Below, piece by piece: positions 35,001 to 46,000 of a stretch of DNA of 64,000 nucleotides (position 1 is its first letter; every line of letters starts with the position of its first letter). The DNA is taken from positions 16,134,975 to 16,198,974 of the forward strand of contig OZ024898.1 of assembly GCA_964017195.1 (NCBI GenBank), written 5' to 3'. Source of the DNA: Siderastrea radians (lineage: Eukaryota; Cnidaria; Anthozoa; Scleractinia; Rhizangiidae). The notes beneath the pieces were generated by a model, which was not told the origin of the DNA, did not search any database, and was given only the letters and a program-made list of their open reading frames with translations. Made by a program: the position numbers and the translations under genes.

Positions 35001-38000
35001 CCCTGATTAATCCATTTTTTGATATAGGTAGAGAAACGCAAAATCCGTTGTTGGATACAAGAATCAGGATTTGGATTTCCCCAAAGAAACGCACCCCTGG
35101 ATATATTTTAGAGCCAACCAATATTTTTCTTTTCAGGTAAGTAGTGTTATAGATTCTAAATGACTCAAACGGGACATTTGATTGATCGTGGCATGTTCAC
35201 GTTTGTGCATCCTTAAGGAAACATGCCATATATAATTATTTGCATCTTATAGGATTCTTATGCATCAGAGACACAGGGGTAACAAAATCACTGTAACATG
35301 TCGAAATGTTTTGGTATTCATGAACTGTGAAAACCTGTACTTTCTGGATTTTGTAAACAGCAAACAATGAATCACAGTATTTTGTATCTATTATATTACT
35401 AGAACTTATTGAAAGCCACAAAGCTCATCCCAAGCCCATATGCAGACCAATTTTTACAAGTGTTGTTGCTGAGAGCTCCATAGTATCACTGCTCAAATTC
35501 ACAGAAAAAGTACTTACCATGACCATTATGATGACAAACAAAATAAACAGGAACATAACAAGTTTCTACATGAAAAGCAAAAGAACACAATTATCAGATA
35601 AGAAATTAAACATTTCTTGTACATGTTTCTGACATATTTCACTCTGTCACAATAATTATTATTTGTGACTCTGACAACAAATTAACTACAGTGTATGCAA
35701 ATGAATCAGTGCCGTACCAGACAGTAGTAACCTAACAGAGAATGCAACAACGAATGTGTTGCTGGGGCATTCTATTTGCATTCCTTTGGTATTCTTTAAG
35801 TGTTCCCCATGTTTCAAGCTCCATTTATTGCTTAAATCCCTACACCCAAAAGTGACATTTGATCCTAAGCATAGTTAATGATTATATTATCACACGTATA
35901 TTGTAACATCCTCCATTCCATAAAGAAAAACAAAATTAAAGTGCTCTTCACTTAGTTGAAAACGAGATAAATCAAGTCCAAGCTCAACAAAACATTTGTA
36001 ATAAAATAATCTGTGATCAGTCTCTGAACTGTAACAAAGGGTTAGTAAGTTGGGATGGTTATTCATGAGCAAACATTAGCCCTTAGGGTACACAGGGGGT
36101 CTCCTGTCACGCTGCGGTCTCTGGTGCTGATCGGTACTGCTCTCACAAGAGGTTGATCCTAGGGGTTTGTCAACCAGTTCTGCAGTTAAGGTAGGGATGC
36201 TGGGCACATCTGGTTTGGAAGTGTTAGTGTCATCCACTGGATCTGATTGAATGGGCTGAATTGGTGACTCTGATGTCTTCTTCAGGTGCTGCCTATTTCT
36301 GCAGTAGACAGTTCCATTTTCAGTCTCCACCGTGTATGACCATTCATCTAATCTTGCCGTTACTTGGGCCTTTGGCCACGACTTGGCACCCAGTTTGAAG
36401 GGTTTCATTCCTACCACACTCAGCGTTGGTAGATCTTTTGTGTCTTTTGTGGCTTGGGCCCTTTGGCGCTCTTTCAACTGGCTCTTTTCAATGCCAGGCT
36501 GGGTTGTCTTTGGCATAAGGAGGCTTTGTGCAGTAGGGAGGAGCATTTTGGTCCTCCTGCCCATCAGACGCTGTGCAGGACTTGTAGTCATTGCTTGTAT
36601 AGGAGTGTTCCTATAACCAAGGAAAGCCAGGTACGGATCTGTCCCAGCCCTGATAGATTTCCGTAAGAGACGCTTGGCTGTCTTTACTCCAGACTCTGCC
36701 TTGCCATTAGCCTTACTGTTTCCAGGACTGCTGGTTAGGTGCTCAAAGTCCCAGGTCTTTGCAAATGTTGCAAACTCTTTCCAGGTGAATTGTGGGCCAT
36801 TATTGCTCATGACTTGGTCAGGTATTCCATAGCGGACGAAGTGGCTTTTCAGTTTCAGGATGGCTGTACTTGCCTTGGTGTCGGGTAACCTGTCTACCTC
36901 CCAAAAGTTGCTGTAGTAGTCGATAGTAACCAAATAGTCTTTATCATGCAGGGTGAAGATATCAGCGCCTACCTTACCCTCCCAGGGGCAAGAGGGGACC
37001 TCATGGCTCATCAACGACTCATTGGGTTGCGAGTTTGTGTCGAACTTCCTGCAAATCTTGCATGCTGAGATGTATTGTTTAATTTCAGCCAACATTCCGG
37101 GCCAGAAGATGCATTCACGTGCTCTTCTTAGACATGACTCTGCTCCTAAATGGGATGAATGAATTCTTGCTTTCATGTCTGCACGAAGATTCTTAGGGAT
37201 CACCACTGACAGCATTTGCTTTGAAAATCAACCCATCTTGAAGAGTCACTCATCCCGCATATCAAAATATGGGTGAGTCAGTTCAGAGGCAAGTTTCTTT
37301 TCTTCTGGCCAGCCTTTGAGAATGGTTTCTGATAAACTTTGTAAGGATTTATCTTTTCGAGTTTCAGCCTTAATCTCATCGGTGCGCTCGTTGGAAATGG
37401 GTATTAAGTAGTTGACCATGTTCACAAACTCCAGGTCGTCCCCATCATCACATTCAAACGGAAGGAAAGCTTGTGACAACGTGTATGGCCAGGTGCATGT
37501 TTTTGCCGCGCTCGTAGTGGACTGTGAAGTCATACTTGTATGGCCTCATCATCATGGACTGTAATCGCCGTGGTGCGCATGAGAGCGGTTTCTGAAGAAT
37601 CATTTTCAGCGGTTTGTGGTCACTTTCCACAGTGACATGGTGACCAAAATTAATGTATACTGGTTAAATCGTTCAAAAGAGAAGACGATAGCCGGCATCT
37701 CTTTTTTAATTTGCACATATCGTTTGTCTGTCTCTGTCAATGCTCGGCTTGCATACTAAATGGATCGGCCATTCTGTAGTAAAGCTGCTCTGAGGCCACC
37801 TTGTCTCGCATCACATTGGATGGTAAGCTCACTGCAGGGGTCATAATAGCTCAGCACTGGAGCTTGTGTGACTGTGTGTTGTATCTTCTGGAATGCGCTG
37901 TCCTGCTCCTTGGACAAGTGCCATTGTGTGTCTTTTCTTGTCAGGGGACATATAGGCTCCATGATTTCCGAAAGCTTGGGAAGGAACTTCGCTAAGTAGT

Positions 38001-41000
38001 TCACGAGGCCATTCAGCCTTTGAACTCCTTTGACATCTTCTGGTCTCAGCATTTTGGTTACAGCCTCCACCTTAGCAGGGTCAGGTTTCAGACCATCACT
38101 CGATAACAGGTGACCCATGTAAGGAACCTCTTTCTGGTGCAGTTTCATCTTGTCTGCATTCAGAACTATGCCATAATCTAGGCATCTTTGCAGTAGCTTC
38201 TCCGGGCTGTCGTCGTGATTTGAGGTGGCTTCGTTGTCATTCTGTCCCTTTCCACAGACCAGGATGTCATCTGCAATACACAGGACTCCTTCCAGGTTCT
38301 CTACCTAGGGCACGGTGTAGATGTTTCTGAAATATCTCTGACAATGCGGATAGGCCAAAAGGTAGACGACACCAACGGTATCTGCCACAGGGAGTGGCGA
38401 ATGTTGTGAATGGTGCCAGGACACAATGCCAGTAACCAAACTTGAGATCGACCGTGGAAAAGATTCGTGCTTCAGACAGCTTGGAAAGTACATGTATGTC
38501 CTCTAGAACAGGCAGCTGATATCTCTCTCTCCTAAGTGCTGTATTTAACGGTCTGGGGTCTAGGCAGATCCTCAAAGCTCCGGTCTTCTTAACTGCCACA
38601 GCTAAACCATTGACCCATTGGGTGGGCTCATCTACTGGAGTGATAACAACTATTTCTTGTAGACGGTCCAGCTCCTGCTTCAGCTGGCCCTTGAGTGAAG
38701 CTGGTACACGTCTAGGCGGCGCAACAATGGGAGTTATGTTTTGATCAACTTCTAAATGCACCATTCTGGGTAGCATTCCTAATTCTCGCTGGAACACCTC
38801 AAGGGTAATGCTCGACAATTTCTTCAGTTGTATTGAGACTCTTGACTGCTGACCTCATCCGGTGGGGTGGTTGTGCAATCTTGAAATTTCCTTCATTGAC
38901 AGTGATTAGGCCCATTTGCTGAGCTGCCCATGCTCCTATGATTGGTGTTAGTTGTTTTTCCACAACTAAGAATTCCACTGAGAACTTCTTTCCGTTCTTC
39001 GGGTTTTGAAGAATGGTGCAACAGGAGCCAAGAGGCTGCAATGTCGTATCATTCCACATTCGTAGTGTCTTCATTGTGCGCTTGAGTGGCTCATCTGGAG
39101 CAAGCTCGGCAGGAATTACATTAACTGAAGAACCACTGTCAACTTGGAATTTCACAGGTTTCTTTGCAACACCCATTTCAGTGTAGACTTCTTTCGGGTA
39201 ATCTTCTTTCTTAATTGCATGATTGTACCACTTCCGGTCGGTCTGTAATGCTTGTGATGTACATGCATTCTATGTCGTTTTCTTCAGATTCATCGGATTC
39301 TTCTCTCAGACTGTTGACCTTATTGTTGCATTTTGAGGCCAAATGATTTCTTCCTTTACGTTTAGCACATGTGGCTCCCCACACAGGACACTTGCCTTTT
39401 TCGAAAACATGAATTTGACCACAAAATTTGCATGTTTTTCCAAGCTTCTCTTCTAATTTCTGGTTTTTCTTCAACCTGTCAAAATGTCTCTTCGGCAGCT
39501 GTTGTTTGTCTTTCACACCATGTACATCCTCATTCTGTGCTGCAGAAATTGTTTTCAATTGTGAATTTGTAGCTTCAGTGCTCCTGCAGATGTCAATACA
39601 CTTCTTCAGATCCAGTTTCCTTTCCTGAAGTAGTCGTTTTCGTGTATGTTTGTCTCATGCACCAAGGACGATTCGGTCACGAAGAATGGAGTCATGCATA
39701 CAATCAGAAATTGCATGTTTTTGCCAGCGTATGAAGAGCCGTGGGAGTTAAAGTAATTGTATCTTTCAAACGTCTCATTTAGTTCACTAATGGTGTGTTG
39801 GTCAAACTTCTCAATAATCTTACTTGGGTTGTTTCTATCTTCTGGAGTATCAAATTGAAAGCCATTGAAGATCTTCAAAGCATCTACACCTATACAGTGA
39901 AGAAACAATGCTACCTTGTATTCCAGCAGCTGCATGCCAAGTTTCCATCTGTTTCCAAACTTTCCAGTTTTCTGCCATGTTTTCTGTAGAAGTCACGTTC
40001 ATTTTTCCTGGGGGCATGATGCTAGGAGTCATAGCCATCACGTTAGTCGAAGCACTGGAACTCGCCATTACCAAAGGACTTTGTTGTGCTGTTCTGCTCG
40101 GAACGTCCAGCTCCATGTCTGACATTAAGAGAGCCGTTTACAGAAAGTGTTGTAGTAGTGTACAGCCAGGATAACACTTGATTCTCTCCACAGTAGAAAG
40201 ATTTAGTCTTCGGGCTCAAACGTTCTCAGGCATCACATTTCACTGCCACCATGTTTCAAGCTCCATTTGATCCTAAGCCTAGTTAATGATTATATTATCG
40301 CATGCATATTGTAACACCCCTCACACTGTTGAATGCAAAATGCAACCCAAAAATGAAATACTAGCTTTATAGAATGCAATGAACGCGACTGGAATGCATT
40401 TTGTGCAAATTTTCTGTTCAACAACCATTCTGCATTTTCACTGAGCACTCGAGTTGAAGAAAATGGCACTGCATGCCGATCAGTCTTAGATTTGCGAGAT
40501 GTATTTTAATTTGGACTCTTAGAATTAAGATACTTCTATTTTGGAGCTCAAAATGGAAAGAAATGACCCTAAGGAAGAATTGACCACCGAAAACGAGGAT
40601 GTGAAGCTCTTTAAAGCGCGGAAAAGCTGTTTTGCATTGAGATTCTTTCAATTTGCAAAAGACAACCTAAACTTTGCTCCAAAATTTAAACCGAACCTTG
40701 GACTTGAAACAGATTTTACAAGGCCTGGGTAAATGCTACAGTATGGTAAATGTTGTTTTTGCAAAAATCCTGCCGTGTGTGCATGCACACAAGAAAATCA
40801 ACAGTTTTTTTTTTTTGCTTTTAAAAGCAAAAATGTATTGGTTATTTGAATAAAATTTGGGGCTGGAAAAGCCGCTTGTCGATTAATATGTCTGCCGGTA
40901 TCGACAATCTGTGGCTATTGTTACAATGCAGTCGCAATGACCAAAGACTACTCATTACAAACATTTTTCACTCCTGTAGTGCATGTGGCTCTCAGAAAGA

Positions 41001-42880
41001 AACAAAAAACAATTTCAATTCCTGTAAGTTAAGAGGAAGGTTAAATTTTGAGGTCATTCGAAACAAATTGACAACCAAATCTATTCCATGACTGAGTAAC
41101 CCATTTGTTTTCTGCACTTACAAGGTCTCACATGTGATTGGTCGAAACACAACGAACATTCCAGAAATATTTTCAGTGTTCATGGTTTTCTTAGTTTGAG
41201 TGAAATTTAACTATTCAAGTGCAAAATGAAGTTAGTTTGGGGAGACTACAATCTTAAGTTATCTGCTGCGCAGTTGGGTTGTTTTTTCTGCTCTTGACAA
41301 AATTTATTCCTGCGAAAGACGCAAAAACAAGCAGGAATGAATAGGTTACAGAACACATCCTAATAAGTTTGGTTGCAGCTAAAGGAATGCATTCTTTTGA
41401 TATGGAATGCGTTCTTGTTCTGAACGTATTCCCCTTCACCCAAATTTTTGGCATTCTCTTGGTGTGATTTGGCGTTCCCTTAGCATTCCATTTCCGTTCC
41501 ACTAGCAATACATTAATGCGTTCCCTGTTACATGTAGGTTACTTTTTCCCGTACTGTAACTGTTCATCTGTAACGAAGTCACAGTAAAGGACCAAGGAAC
41601 CACCCAGATGGGGGGAAGGGCATTGAAGGGAACTTATCCTGGGGAGGGCACTCAATAAAGGGTCAGGCCTTATTCAAGGAAATAAAGCAGATACACCGTT
41701 TCAATGCATGCTTATTAAAAAATTCAATGCTTTGTCATATAGTAAGATTCTCAGGGTAAAAATCTGAACAGGTGCATACACTACCAGCTGGGTGTTGGCT
41801 TGATCTTGCTCCTAACAGAGCAACATCGCTGTTTTTAATACCAGCATTTATGACCATTTATGTAAGCATCATGATGGAGTTGTTTTTTCTCGCAACACCT
41901 AATACCCATACAGGTATGTACGTACCATCCAGTAAGGTTTGGATTCGGAGACTCTTGATCTAGAATGGGGTATCAATATTTAAAACTTTTTCTAGAATGG
42001 GGTACAATATTGCAAACACTGCTTCAAATCAGCACCAATTACAAAACCTGTCTTGTGTAGAAACAGTTGTACTTCAGATATACAAGCCCAACAAACAAAG
42101 AATTAACTTTTCTACAACAAGCATTGAAATTTAACAAATATCTAGAATGGAGAGGGGGCCAGGGGGCAGGAAGTGTACAGAAGGCAGGAGTAGATGGGGA
42201 GGGAAGCAGGATTCCTAAGGTGACAGCAAGCAGGAGAAATAGGAAAAATTATGCAACATTGCACAATATTTTGCAATCGAAAAAGTGCAAAGAGGCGGGA
42301 GCCAACAAAAATAGGGCGGGAACCGGGATTAAAGGGTACAGCAAGCAGGCAATTTAACCTCCCCCCCCCCCCCCCACCACCACTACAACGGGGTGTTTAA
42401 AAAATTGGCTATTTCTAGAATGGGGTATCACTTTGAATGCAAAGCCTTCCAAAATGGGATCCAAATTTGATGGCCTGGGCACACATCCACCCAAAACCTA
42501 CTCGAGAACACCCCCCAACCCCAACGAGACCTTAGCTTTTGGACGTTAAGTAGACATAGTTGAGTATATAACGTCTTCGGAGATGTGGATAGCCTGTTGC
42601 TAGCCAACGTACTGTACAACTCAACTCGATCATTCGACCTGACATTTGCACCGTGTTTGAGGTACATGCTGCAATGAACTATAGTCCCCAGCCTGGACGT
42701 GTTTGTGCTTTCTGCATTTTTGTTTCAGCTCTTAGTTCTAGAGTACTGTATACGTACCTCTTTAGGACTTTTCCCTTTTTCATGGAATAGTGCCTCATTA
42801 TTAGGATTGTCGGGCAGCACATAACCTGGCCTAGGCTGCGTGCCCTCAAGAAGCCCAGTTTTGGAAACTTCTTCCGCCAT
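26058..42880 (-). CDS. TMEM243-like small three-helix membrane protein
   Basis: Five minus-strand exons: 42758-42880 (ATG in CAAAATGGCG, a good start context), 35518-35565, 32402-32477, 26567-26592 and 26058-26183 (stop TAA). All have AG acceptors and GT donors, and lengths of 123, 48, 76, 26 and 126 nt join in frame to 132 residues. After a 41-residue polar front (MAEEVSKTGLLEG; PRPGYVLPDNPNNEALF) come three hydrophobic segments: KLVMFLFILFVIIMVMITII, YILLGVSMTCIGLVEIVLVY and KLWFLYFVGICIALESILTI. YWSKTGEL follows helix 2, where TMEM243 has a similar YWYRQGDL loop. Human TMEM243 has 118 residues and no established activity. The gene lies head to head with a paralog 125 bp away. Introns reach 7 kb and are full of mobile elements. 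The family call is from recalled resemblance. Confidence 0.68.
26641..27190 (+). repeat. partial duplication of the oxidase 3' gene region
   Basis: 26641-26960 matches 20007-20140 joined to 20735-20945, and 26976-27190 matches about 21768-22090, in the same orientation. The copy includes the last 19 codons of the 21700-21824 oxidase exon plus its GTAAGT donor, but TGG is TAG, giving a stop. It lacks the intervening exon 21363-21434 and the 596-bp retroelement. It lies in an intron of the TMEM243-like gene, 49 bp upstream of its fourth exon. Confidence 0.85.
27975..28938. mobile_element. DNA element with tandem palindromic ends inserted in the Penelope-like element
   Basis: Ends GGTGTCCTAGCAGATTTGG and CCAAATCCGCTGTGACACC are inverted. 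Both ends carry repeated palindromes built from GGTCCAAATCCGC and GCGGATCTGGACC. Penelope coding resumes on both sides. No clear target duplication. The interior (28100-28800) has no gene. Confidence 0.75.
29536..29707 (+). repeat. 172-bp unit, copy 1 of the composite element
   Basis: Starts CACTACCAGACAAAAATAG and ends AATTCCGACTGGTAGTG, with short inverted termini and AGTTGGGACACTT/GTGTCCCAAC inner matches. Without the TA flank on its inner side. Confidence 0.9.
31228..31399 (+). repeat. 172-bp unit, copy 2 of the composite element
   Basis: Same orientation and length as copy 1; the two differences are CTCTCA versus CACTCA and GTGTGCC versus GTGTCCC. TA follows on its outer side only. Confidence 0.9.
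32149..32178. repeat. near-perfect 14-bp-arm palindrome
   Basis: GACTGTTTGTGATG is followed at once by its reverse complement with one unpaired base. It lies about 75 bp from the next oxidase-unrelated exon region and has no AT-rich tail, so it does not look like a terminator. Confidence 0.7.
32600..34400. other. intron of the TMEM243-like gene, no further gene seen
   Basis: TCATATGGTAGAGCAGTGG near 32625 resembles an RNA polymerase III A box and may be a short-element remnant, but no B box follows. An 89-codon plus-strand frame at 32977-33246 has no start context, splice sites or known motif. Confidence 0.35.
34410..35098. mobile_element. terminal-inverted-repeat element, about 690 bp
   Basis: The left end AGGGTGTGTTTCTTTGGG and the right end CCCAAAGAAACGCACCCCT are inverted with few mismatches, and GGATTC/GAATCC phrases recur in both orientations inside. 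The interior has a 106-codon frame of no recognised family. No clear target duplication. Confidence 0.7.
35810..35908 (-). repeat. 3' LTR, 99 bp
   Basis: On the minus strand it starts TGTTACAATATACG and ends GGAGCTTGAAACA, with AATAAA 17 bp before the end. It is 34 bp longer than the other LTR. Confidence 0.8.
36076..37533 (-). pseudogene. gypsy integrase region
   Basis: The frame 36076-37215 encodes 379 residues. It has a histidine/cysteine zinc-binding front (HSSHLG at 19-24, CKIC at 52-55) and the catalytic core with D85, N138 in SNNGPQF and E174 in GKAESG, spaced 35 residues as in DD35E integrases. The second aspartate of the triad is replaced by asparagine. A proline-rich tail ends YPKG. 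The piece 37246-37533 is upstream of it in the polyprotein but in a different frame. The intact length is unusual for so damaged an element. Confidence 0.85.
37756..38818 (-). pseudogene. gypsy reverse transcriptase and RNase H
   Basis: 38267-38818 encodes reverse-transcriptase motifs (GALRICLDPRPLN, RIFSTVDLKFGYWH, RLPFGLSALSEIFQ). A frameshift near 38280 then leads to the active-site phrase CIADDILVCG in another frame. 37756-38148 carries the thumb and connection (VPYMGHLLSSDGLKPDPAKV) and the start of RNase H (LTIQCDARQGGLRAALLQ). The YxDD-type aspartates are kept, but the frame is broken. Confidence 0.88.
38799..39176 (-). pseudogene. gypsy aspartic protease
   Basis: The frame contains the retroviral-type protease triad as DSGSSVNVIP at residues 13-22, followed by the flap and a GAWAAQQMGLI phrase. 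It overlaps the reverse-transcriptase frame by 20 bp in a different frame. Confidence 0.82.
39211..40125 (-). pseudogene. gypsy gag with zinc knuckle
   Basis: 40125-39850 gives a gag front (MSDMELDVPSRTAQQ; NMAENWKVWKQME), 39935-39606 the core (LLEYKVALFLHCIGVDALKI), and 39558-39211 a cysteine/histidine cluster (CKFCGQIHVFEKGKCPVWG), the zinc knuckle. Each is in a different frame. Confidence 0.78.
40252..40316 (-). repeat. 5' LTR, 65 bp, internally deleted
   Basis: Matches the 3' LTR except for a 34-bp gap bounded by CATTT repeats. The missing part includes AATAAA. Confidence 0.8.
40317..42757. other. no gene supported; repeat debris
   Basis: GAATGC-rich repeat phrases (40330-40400 and 41390-41520) occur on both sides of the gypsy insertion and match 35700-35800, so the gypsy element landed in an older repeat. 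G-rich and C-rich runs at 41610-41670, 42150-42380 and 42480-42530, with a recurring TAGAATGGGGTA phrase, suggest another degraded inverted-repeat element. A 63-codon plus frame at 40541-40732 has no support. Confidence 0.4.
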
Positions 42881-43005
42881 TTTGGGTGCCGAGAGGACCT
42901 TGGGGACGAGGTTGCACTGACACTTTTTCCGATCCTGCTTTTCCGAAGAAAGGCGGAGAGACCCGAACATGTCCCGAACATCTAACATTCGTTGATCTTC
43001 TCAAA
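42881..43005. promoter_or_regulatory. probable bidirectional promoter between two TMEM243-like genes
   Basis: Only 125 bp separate the two start codons, which face away from each other; both start codons have CAAAATGG contexts. No TATA box is seen. GAGGACCTTGGGGACGAGG and CGGAGAGACCCGAACAT make it richer in G+C than the flanks. Transcript starts must lie within this stretch or in the opposite gene's first exon. That it drives both genes is inferred from the layout. Confidence 0.6.
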
Positions 43006-46000
43006 ATGGTTCCGAGTGAAGCTGATGGCGGATTAACGCCGCTGTATTACGAAGTTTCTCCATTCACGGTATGAGACTTAAACGTAACCGTAACCATAAC
43101 ATTGAGGGAATGTTTTTGTTTGAGGATTCTTAGTTCAAGTGTCACAAGTAACAAATGACTAAGCATTGGTCACGGTTTGGGGATCTCCACGGTGTGTAAT
43201 TAATCTTAATTTGATATGTACGTTCTTAAGCTTAAATGACTATAAAGTTTGCGCTGGCACGAAAACATTCCCACTTTTGTCGTCCATAACCTTGACTTTT
43301 TAACAGGTTTTTGAAGTACCTGCTTTAATGCCTAAACCAGCAGATACCCTGCCACTTCAGCAGACTTCAGCCAATACAACCTTGGCCGGGTAGCAATACA
43401 TGTATACCTGCCAACTCTCACTCATTATGCGTGAGTCTCACGCCTGTGTATCAAAGGCATCGATCTCATGCATCGAGGACAATTTCTCATGCCTGACTCA
43501 CAATTACGGACGATACTACTTCTTCATCATATCAACCATTAACGTGAAGAATTCAATTCAATTTCTACCCAAAATAGTCTAGTGAACGGCGCTAAATGTC
43601 GCGTTTGAGTCCTAAATAACAAGCAACCGAGATCGTGCCGAGATTTCGAGCTTTGCACTGCGACATTTAGAAACCTTCGGAAATCATCGGGACATCTTCG
43701 GGGATCGTCGACCACGTTCGGAATTCGTCGGGACATCTTCGGTAATGTTCGGACGTCGTCGGAAATTTTTCGGAAATTCGGGTATTATGGATATGAGAAT
43801 CACACGCATTTGTCTCAGGAAAAGTTGTCAGGTATATACATGTACTTCTAAGCTTGAGAAGAAAATGAGATTTGATCACTGGGATCCTATGATCAAGCCA
43901 TTTGGGACGAACTGGTTCTGCTATCGTTTCTTTGTCAACTCAGCCTGAACTTCAATCGTTGCTCTGTCGACCCCGTACTCACCCCGAACATTGCTGTTTT
44001 CGCTCGACGTAAGCCTGACATGACCAATCAAACTGTTCAGTAATCAAACTCAATCAAACCCAATCGAACTTAATTGAACGACTAGGTTCGATTGATCCAG
44101 AAATCGAACACAAATGAACTAAAAAAATTGTGTGAAAGTTCGATTGTGTTTGATTTTCGAACCCAATCGAACCTATCAAACGATATAAAAATCATTCAAA
44201 ATGTATAAATTATTTGAACAGTGTGTTTCACAATGTGACAACAGCTTACGAAGTAAGTACATCGGAGAACAGAAGGTTATATAAATTTCAATTCACCCCA
44301 GCTATTTTTAATTTTCATGTATGATTTACAATAACCCATGCAAAATTCAATGAACCGAGCTGATGATGTGGAACGAGTTGGTATTGTAAGCTGCCGTAAA
44401 TAACTTAATAACCAGACTTGGCTCTGCCACCTTCATTTTTTTCAATGGAGTGTCATCCAATGTCAATCATTTTTGTGATTGCCTTGCCATTGAACTGAAT
44501 TGAACCTTATCAGATGTAATCAAACCTAATCAATTTTCGATCACGTTCAATTGCTCCAATTTTTTGTGAGAGTTCAATGGGCCCTAGTTTGCATAACTGT
44601 GTCACATGACCTTGTCAATCATAACAAATGGCAATAGTACGAAATAGATACCAGAAATGAAAAGAGCATGATGAAATTAGTAAGATTTTCAATTTTGAGG
44701 TCACTGACGTGAAAGTGCATCATTTTACGGTTATTTTTATGTCCAAAAAATTTACAAGACTAGTAGGGAAAAAAGCTGCTGGATGGCAAGCCTTGCCATC
44801 CAGCATACAAATCGTTTATGATTTTCAAACTTTCAAACTGTCCTAAAATCTTGCACATAAACGTTAGTGGCCTCAAAATTGGAAATCCTACTAATTTCAT
44901 CACACCCTTTCCATTTCAGCCATCCATTCCAAACCAGGACCATTTATTATGATTCACAAGGTCACTTGACACAATTATGCAAAGAGCCTATCATGTTCAA
45001 TTACCAAACCTAATTGAACCAATCACATGTTCGATTGGGCTCGATTGAATTCAACTAATGGAACATATCCTACGTGTATACTAAGAACATATTGCTGTAT
45101 GCTGTGTACTAATATGCTATTTCTCTTAAATTTCACTGCAACATATTGAATATGTCTGAGTGTGAAATCATTGATAAACACAAGTCATTACTCTGAACAG
45201 CAGGAACCCCAGACTCCCTAGTTATCTCATACATCAGCACCTTCAAATAATGAAAGTGTCTCTGACATAACCCAATGATACAGTGATGTTCCTCTCTTAG
45301 GAAAACCTAAGATTGAACATCAGCAAAGCTCATGAAAATAACCACAGGAATGTACTAAGGAATGCACTCGGCTCCTCTACAACTGAATATCTGAGTCATA
45401 GTTACTTTTGCAACCACGAGGTGAAAATGACACACTATCTAAAATGCAATTTGACTGATGTTTGTAAACGTAAATTATACATGAAAGATCCATAAGTAAT
45501 TGCATGATATAATTTATAAACAGAGCAGACACTGATCTCAACAACTGTTTTCAAAGCAAAATAAATTTAAAGTGATTTGAAGTTTGCTGAATATTTTTTT
45601 GTCTTGAAATGTTTTGCATTGAGTTTGTACATGTATGTACGATGCATTCTCTGTTCAATCAATTGGTTTAAAGGAAGCAAAGTTGCAAAGAAAAACAGCT
45701 TTGAAAACTTTGCATGCAGATTAAACCCTGTGTAGCATCTTCCAGGCATGACACCGACAGACATGACAGACAGTTTTACAGGAGAAATGAAAGGCTCTTT
45801 TGGATTTGGCTAGTAAACTGACTTGGCCATATGACTTGGGCTAAGATTGGACTGGGATTTGACTCGTGATAATTATGGGTTTACTGTATGTTGTGCTACT
45901 CCTCACTCATGTGTTAAGTGTCCTAATTTGTTGAACAGTCCATTTTCATGGCATGCTTGGTGACCTGGCTTTTGATTAGAGGTGAGCATACATTTAACTT

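Larger units (their letters stand above)
35810..40316 (-). mobile_element. Ty3/gypsy-type LTR retrotransposon, nearly full length, dead
   Basis: Coding order on the minus strand is gag, zinc knuckle, protease, reverse transcriptase, RNase H, integrase, the Ty3/gypsy order. It is bounded by short LTRs at 40252-40316 (5') and 35810-35908 (3'), which start TGTTACAATAT and end CTTGAAACA. A TGG-starting primer-binding site follows the 5' LTR directly. Flanks CCCCA and CCCCT form an imperfect 5-bp target duplication. Frameshifts separate most domains. It lies in the first intron of the minus-strand TMEM243-like gene. Confidence 0.88.

Noticed and set aside
40541..40732. 63-codon plus-strand frame starting MELKMERNDP
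   Set aside because: It ends near a possible GT donor, but no partner exon or family could be identified.
43307..43389. Second coding exon of the plus-strand TMEM243-like gene
   Set aside because: It extends the first exon in frame, but its only donor leaves phase 2, and joining to the next exon then gives an immediate stop. Direct joining of 43068 to 46645 gives the better protein.
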